Source: BRH-c25 sp012519325 (lineage in GTDB: Bacteria; Bacillota; Clostridia; Lutisporales; Lutisporaceae). Taken from it: a stretch of 64,000 bases of DNA. The translations under genes were made by a program, and so were the position numbers. Below the pieces are notes generated by a model. It had not been told where the DNA came from, searched no databases, and saw only the letters and a list, made by a program, of their open reading frames with translations. The number at the start of each line of letters is the position of its first letter. Positions within the stretch are counted from its first letter, which is position 1. The DNA is taken from positions 186,001 to 250,000 of the forward strand of contig JBMNHZ010000001.1 of NCBI GenBank assembly GCA_050950645.1, written 5' to 3'. Positions 60,612-64,000 of the stretch are shown in pieces.

Positions 60612-60640
60612 ATAAAAAACAGATTATCGCAATAATCTGT
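60612..60640 (-). terminator. Terminator of the tRNA-Val gene
   Basis: Stem ACAGATTAT/ATAATCTGT with a 4-base loop, followed by TTTTTTATG on the minus strand. It lies 13 bases past the CCA end. Confidence 0.85.
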
Positions 60641-60652
60641 TGATTTTCATTA

Positions 60653-60729
60653 TGGTGGGCAGTACTGGAATCGAACCAGCGACCCCTTGCATGTCAAGCA
60701 AGTACTCTAACCATCTGAGCTAACCGCCC
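60653..60729 (-). tRNA. tRNA-Val (anticodon GAC), CCA encoded
   Basis: 77 bases. Acceptor GGGCGGT pairs with ACTGCCC, D arm GCTC/GAGT, anticodon stem CTTGC/GCAAG with loop TTGACAT (anticodon GAC), T arm GCTGG-TTCGATT-CCAGT, discriminator A, and an encoded CCA. It is a complete cloverleaf. The gene lies at the edge of the mobile-element region, where tRNA genes often serve as integration sites. Confidence 0.95.
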
Positions 60730-60811
60730 ACATATTTACTTCTTTATCATATGTTTCCTTATATATTTATCAAGCTCAACTACAGCTGAATACTCAAACA
60801 GTCTAACGAAT

Positions 60812-60849
60812 TGTTTCCGACTAGTTCTGACCAGCTGAGCCACGGTCCC
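60812..60849 (-). pseudogene. 5' half of a decayed tRNA gene
   Basis: On the minus strand GGGACCG-TG-GCTC-AGCTGGTCA-GAAC has acceptor strand, bases 8-9 and D arm of a tRNA, but no anticodon arm or 3' acceptor complement follows. It lies about 80 bases upstream of tRNA-Val and could be the remnant of a second tRNA in tandem or of an integration event. Confidence 0.5.
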
Positions 60850-61279
60850 ATGTACTTTCATATTATAGCATTTATTATTTGCATCTTCAAGAAGTTATTT
60901 CTGGGATCAACCTCAATTTCATCAAACATTTTTGTTGTTTTCGCATTGAAAAAATGCAAAACTTCACTAATGTAATTCTCACAAATTTGTTACATACAAG
61001 ATACCCTCTCTGTTATTCTGTTTTGCAGCTAATATTCTATCAAAAAAGCGGTCTCCTGCTATTTTTATACTGGAACAATTTTACACTAAGTCAGTTTGTT
61101 CTTATGTCCTGTGCCTGGCACATATATTGTCCTTTTGGCAATACTAAGATATAATCAACTCATATAACAGGCAAAGGCAGCAGGAATAGACTATTTTGGT
61201 GCCAGACACATAAAGGTAAGTAGATAAGTTCGGAAGCTGGCTCTCATAAATGAAAAGACAATGAAAGCAGGTGCATAGC
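60850..61279. other. Gene-free stretch with dispersed repeats
   Basis: No supported gene. It holds GTGCCTGGCAC at 61111-61121 and GTGCCAGACAC at 61199-61209, members of the dispersed repeat also seen at 54592 and 61839. The promoter of the downstream gene must lie here, but no clear -35/-10 pair stands out. Confidence 0.5.
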
Positions 61280-61828
61280 ATGATCCATGAATTTGAATCT
61301 CATACTCCCAGTCTGGATCCTAAATCTTTTGTTGCGGAAGGTGTTCAGCTTATCGGTAGAGTAGTGATGAAGGAGTATAGCAGTATTTGGTTTAATTCGG
61401 TAGCAAGAGGCGATGTCAACGCTATCCAAATCGGCCGCTATAGCAACATCCAGGATAATAGCGTTATTCATGGTACAGATGATTGCGCTTCGATCATCGG
61501 AGATTATGTTACCGTTGGTCATGGCTGCATTATTCATGGAGCAACAATAGAGGAGCATTGCCTTCTGGGAATGAATTCGGTTATCCTTGCAGGAAGTGTC
61601 ATCGGCAAGGGAAGTATAATCGCAGCCGGAAGTGTTATTCTGGAAAACGAGATTATACCACCACATTCGCTTGTGGTAGGGGTACCGGGCAAAGTTATTA
61701 AGCAAATACCCGGAGCATGGGAGCGGATTCATGCTCAGGCCATAAAATATAAAACCTTGTGGACCGAGCGTTATGGACTTTTGCCCAATGCAGGGGGAGA
61801 GCACTACAACGGTGAAAAAATAGTATAA
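61280..61828 (+). CDS. Gamma carbonic anhydrase family protein
   Basis: 182-residue left-handed beta-helix protein of hexapeptide repeats. Gamma-CA features: SIWFNSVARGDVNAIQIG, NIQDNSVIH with the first metal histidine, VGHGCIIHGATI with the other two, LLGMNSVIL and GVPGKVIKQI. The three zinc-type histidines are in place. Members range from true carbonic anhydrases to acyltransferase-like proteins, so activity is not certain. The ATG at 61280 follows AGCAGG. A copy of the dispersed repeat lies just past the stop codon. Confidence 0.92.
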   Translation: MIHEFESHTPSLDPKSFVAEGVQLIGRVVMKEYSSIWFNSVARGDVNAIQIGRYSNIQDNSVIHGTDDCASIIGDYVTVGHGCIIHGATIEEHCLLGMNSVILAGSVIGKGSIIAAGSVILENEIIPPHSLVVGVPGKVIKQIPGAWERIHAQAIKYKTLWTERYGLLPNAGGEHYNGEKIV

Positions 61829-61903
61829 TTTGATTAGGTGCCAGATACAGAATAATAGAGCTTAAGCGATTAATCAACTTTGAAACGATAGGGGGTAATA
61901 AAA

Positions 61904-62497
61904 TTGGCAGAGCCAAAAGCTTCAGCAAAAAAGGTTACCCTTTGGACGAGGCAGGATATAAGGAGTTTGGAGGATTTGAAAAAAGAGGGTGTCGTACGTA
62001 TCAAAAGGAAGCACCTGGAAGAAAAATTTGATTTGATTGCAGATTATATCATCAATTTATACAGCTGGTTTGTTAATGCTGCAAATAAGATGGTCCCCAA
62101 GCCGGAGGGAGTAGAGTTTCCAATATGGTGTTCCATTAGCCAGGAATATATGCTAAGGCCCACAGACACTGAGATAGTATATGTCCTGGAGGTGGATGAA
62201 TCGGAAATAATATACTTTGACGGCTGTAAGTGGGATTATGTGCTTAACCATCATTATGTACCGAAGGATGATAAGGATATGGAAGAGTATGAAAGGGATA
62301 TATCCAGTAAAGGCTTCAGGGATTCATATTCGTTCCTTAATGAGAATACTTCACATTTTTATCCGGAGGAAAGAAAAAGAGTAATGGACAGCTGGATAAG
62401 AGTATTTGAGACAGATCAATGGGACCCTTTCAGAATACAGGCAAACATATGGGAGATAAGGCCCGAAATGATAAAGGACATACTTAAAAAGATATAA
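61904..62497 (+). CDS. DUF3841 family protein
   Basis: 197 residues starting at a TTG 8 bases behind AGGGGG. The DUF3841 pattern begins VTLWTRQDIRSLEDLKKEGVVRIK and includes PIWCSISQEYMLRP, VLEVDESEIIYFDGCKWDYVLNHHY and the C-terminal QANIWEIRPEMI. The function is unknown. It stands alone on the plus strand; the next plus-strand piece is a fragment. Confidence 0.88.
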   Translation: MAEPKASAKKVTLWTRQDIRSLEDLKKEGVVRIKRKHLEEKFDLIADYIINLYSWFVNAANKMVPKPEGVEFPIWCSISQEYMLRPTDTEIVYVLEVDESEIIYFDGCKWDYVLNHHYVPKDDKDMEEYERDISSKGFRDSYSFLNENTSHFYPEERKRVMDSWIRVFETDQWDPFRIQANIWEIRPEMIKDILKKI

Positions 62498-62503
62498 CCA
62501 TGG

Positions 62504-62890
62504 TTACTCTGCCATTGTTTCCGGGGTATTTTTCTGACAATACTTTGCGACTTTTTCATAAATCTCGTGATATCTGATTTTTTTCTCAGCAGCCCAAAGT
62601 GCTTCGAAATTAGACAAGTATTCTCCTTTATACAGGGATAAAAGCTTTTTTGCCTGCTCCTGTCCTGATAAACAGTGAAGGCCTCCAGGGTCTCAATATA
62701 TGCCTTCTTCGTCTTGTATCCGGCAAATTCCATCAGTTGTCTTGTAATCTCAGGCTCTATTCCGTTGTCATAAGCAAATTCCAAGACCGGGTCGTAAGCC
62801 TTCCGCAGCCTGAAATAATCATAAATCCCATTGTCGTAGCAGAGCTTAAGATAATGCCTTGTCAATAGGATTAATATAGCCAGGCTAAAA
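62504..62890 (-). pseudogene. Remnant of a BTAD-type transcriptional activator
   Basis: Two pieces in different frames. The right piece (about 62690-62860) has RLRKAYDPVLEFAYDNGIEP...FAGYKTKKAYIETLEAFTVYQ, resembling the hinge before a bacterial transcriptional activator domain. Near 62680 the homology jumps to another frame, reading LSGQEQAKKLLSLYKGEYLS and on through FEALWAAEKKIRYHEIYEKVA to a stop at 62504. The helix-turn-helix part that should lie between is missing. It is a deletion and frameshift remnant. No full-length N-terminal part is found to the right. Confidence 0.7.
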
Positions 62891-62896
62891 GCAGGA

Positions 62897-63109
62897 ATGA
62901 AAGAAAATGAAGTAAACAAGGTGCTGGCAGGCTTTACTGACGCAAACAATACTGCCGACTATGCAAAAGCCGGCATCGCTGCCTGTGTGAAAACCGGAAT
63001 AATATCCGGAAGGAGCAAGACAGCACTTGCACCCAAGGATAATATAACAAGAGCGGAGGTTGCTGCTGCTATTCGAGGACTGCTGCAACAGTCCAACCTG
63101 ATAGATTGA
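62897..63109 (+). pseudogene. SLH (S-layer homology) domain fragment
   Basis: 70 residues forming the last S-layer homology repeat: LAGFTDANNTADYAKAGIAACVKTGIISGR...LAPKDNITRAEVAAAIRGLL, then a C-terminus QQSNLID. No signal peptide or other SLH repeats are present. Homology continues a few codons upstream of the ATG and then breaks into the regulator remnant. It is the 3' scrap of a surface-layer-anchored protein gene. Confidence 0.75.
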
Positions 63110-63118
63110 GAAATGAGA

Positions 63119-63150
63119 TGCCAGCTGTCGGACATATTAGGCAGCTGGCA
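63119..63150 (+). terminator. Terminator after the SLH fragment
   Basis: Stem TGCCAGCTG/CAGCTGGCA, followed by CTTATTTTACTT. It starts 10 bases past the SLH stop codon and resembles the GTGCCAG dispersed motif. Confidence 0.65.
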
Positions 63151-63198
63151 CTTATTTTACTTACAATTTCTTATTATTCTAAACTCTATAGCGAAACA

Positions 63199-63230
63199 AA
63201 AGCCCGATACCACTATGATACCGGACTTTA
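63199..63230 (-). terminator. Terminator of the gerW transcript
   Basis: Imperfect stem AAAGTCCGGTATCA/TGGTATCGGGCTTT on the minus strand, followed by TGTTTCG. It lies about 10 bases past the gerW stop codon. Confidence 0.6.
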
Positions 63231-63239
63231 GCCTTTTAA

Positions 63240-63629
63240 TTATTCACTTTTTTCTTCTGTAGAACAGACTTTTCCTTCCTTCTTGAGCTTGATTTTCTTG
63301 ACTATATCGGGAACCATGGCGATAAGCTTTTCAATACTTGATCTGTCCTTAACGGGAAGCATTGTAACTGCATTTTCTCTGATAACTATCACTGCATCGG
63401 GAGATATTTTGGCACCAACACCCACACCTGTTGCTATTCCGTCGCTGCCCTTCTCGTCCTTTCCGCCGCCGCCTCCTCCGCCGCAGCCAAAGGCTACTGT
63501 GATAATTGGAATCAGTGTTGTTTCGCCAACAGCTATTGGTTCTCCGATGACTGTTTCTGTTTTCAGGAACTTTTCCAGATGGCTGAATAAAGTTTCCAGG
63601 CTTTCATTTACCGGTGTTTTTCCTTCCAT
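63240..63629 (-). CDS. gerW: GerW family sporulation protein
   Basis: 129-residue protein of the GerW/YtfJ family. Features: N-terminal NESLETLFSHLEKFLKTETVIGEPIAVGETTLIPIITVAFG, a glycine-rich turn (a run of seven Gly near residue 53), then GVGVGAKISPDAVIVI. In Bacillus subtilis the homologue is made in the forespore and affects germination. The neighbour is a DUF2953 gene (ytfI/ytfJ-like pair). The start follows GGAGG. The gene is the best direct sign in this window that the organism sporulates. Confidence 0.9.
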   Translation of the reverse strand: MEGKTPVNESLETLFSHLEKFLKTETVIGEPIAVGETTLIPIITVAFGCGGGGGGGKDEKGSDGIATGVGVGAKISPDAVIVIRENAVTMLPVKDRSSIEKLIAMVPDIVKKIKLKKEGKVCSTEEKSE

Positions 63630-63704
63630 TATTTAAATCCTCCTCATAATTATATTCATAATTTGTTTATATTAAATTATTACACCTGCGATTCATAAAA
63701 TGTT

Positions 63705-64000
63705 TCAATTTTTCTTCCTTCTGAACAATATTTTCCTTACGGGTTTTTTCAATGCGGTTTTTATAGTCTGATAAGCCAGACTTCCTACTGTCATACTTCC
63801 TTCAGCACGAAAATCCAAATCTAATACCTCCCGGGTAAAATCAGGATATAAACCAACTCTTGCATTAGGGATTATAGCCTTAATTATAGCTGCAGCACCG
63901 CTGACCATTCCCGTAAGTGACGGATCATCAAAGCCATAAGTTCCGTACAAATGAACATACTTCGGCTTCGCAATATTCAGAACCCTCTTGAAATATCCAA
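63705..64000 (-). CDS. DUF2953 protein, C-terminal part (runs off the window)
   Basis: The frame is open from base 64000 to the stop at 63705, giving 97 residues. The sequence YGTYGFDDPSLTGMVSGAAAIIKAI, PDFTREVLDLDFRAEGSMTVGSL and a basic C-terminal end (KKPVRKILFRRKKN) fits the C-terminal part of DUF2953, normally a protein of about 200 or more residues. It precedes gerW by 75 bases on the same strand, the ytfI-ytfJ order of Bacillus subtilis. Function unknown, associated with sporulation by context. Confidence 0.8.
   Translation of the reverse strand, partial: GYFKRVLNIAKPKYVHLYGTYGFDDPSLTGMVSGAAAIIKAIIPNARVGLYPDFTREVLDLDFRAEGSMTVGSLAYQTIKTALKKPVRKILFRRKKN

Noticed and set aside
61244..61804. 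A 186-residue minus-strand frame opposite the gamma carbonic anhydrase gene
   Set aside because: The plus strand carries the complete hexapeptide-repeat protein with its metal histidines; the opposite frame is a by-product.

Overview
This window reads as a chromosomal segment of an anaerobic, spore-forming, low-GC Firmicute (class Clostridia). Pointers are the T-box in front of pheST, MutS2, ZapA, a GerW/DUF2953 sporulation pair at the right edge, strong AGGAGG ribosome binding sites, frequent TTG/GTG starts, ferredoxin-linked 2-oxoacid metabolism and several binding-protein transporters. Species cannot be named from the sequence.

Left third (1-19.7 kb): the N-terminal part of a UvrD-like helicase, a TAXI-type TRAP transporter operon, and a radical-SAM aminomutase whose substrate-determining residues match glutamate 2,3-aminomutase. 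The aminomutase has a near-perfect sigma-54 promoter. A sigma-54 activator is encoded divergently beside it, with large palindromes in between. Then come indolepyruvate:ferredoxin oxidoreductase (iorAB) with a phosphate butyryltransferase-like gene, urocanate hydratase with a LUD protein, a glutamine synthetase lacking the adenylylation tyrosine, an LCP protein with DUF3343, a LysR regulator and a Nudix hydrolase. The theme is glutamate, histidine and aromatic amino acid metabolism.

Middle (19.7-40.3 kb): one accessory metabolic island. It has an IclR regulator, a tripartite tricarboxylate transporter (TctCBA), a xylose-isomerase-like TIM-barrel enzyme, a DctP/Q/M TRAP transporter, a FAD oxidoreductase, a truncated second TctA, an EamA transporter, a thiamine-diphosphate enzyme, a CoA-acylating aldehyde dehydrogenase and an HMG-CoA-lyase-like enzyme. 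Woven into the same operons are homologues of four shikimate-pathway enzymes (AroD, AroE, AroA, AroC). AroD and AroE look canonical, but AroC has lost two histidine signatures and gained an insertion, and AroA has a changed conserved loop. Two or three of the promoters share an IclR-like palindrome just downstream of consensus -35/-10 boxes. This is the best candidate here for an undescribed pathway: a catabolic or salvage route using repurposed shikimate enzymes. Its substrate is unknown.

Right part (40.4-58.1 kb): a housekeeping block on the minus strand: pheS-pheT behind a Phe T-box, then zapA, a U32 peptidase, a two-component system, mutS2 and DUF523. Next are a membrane protein, a metallophosphoesterase lipoprotein, and an operon of a CrtI-like oxidoreductase, a flavin/2Fe-2S reductase and a GntR/FCD regulator.

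Right end (58.1-64 kb): a scrap-yard around a tRNA-Val gene. It holds IS21-like end repeats, an internally deleted and frameshifted IS256 remnant, a TnpB truncated by that remnant, a 5' tRNA fragment, dispersed GTGCCAGGCAC-type repeats, a gutted BTAD-type regulator and an orphan SLH fragment. Between them lie intact genes for a gamma carbonic anhydrase-like protein, DUF3841, GerW and (partial) DUF2953.
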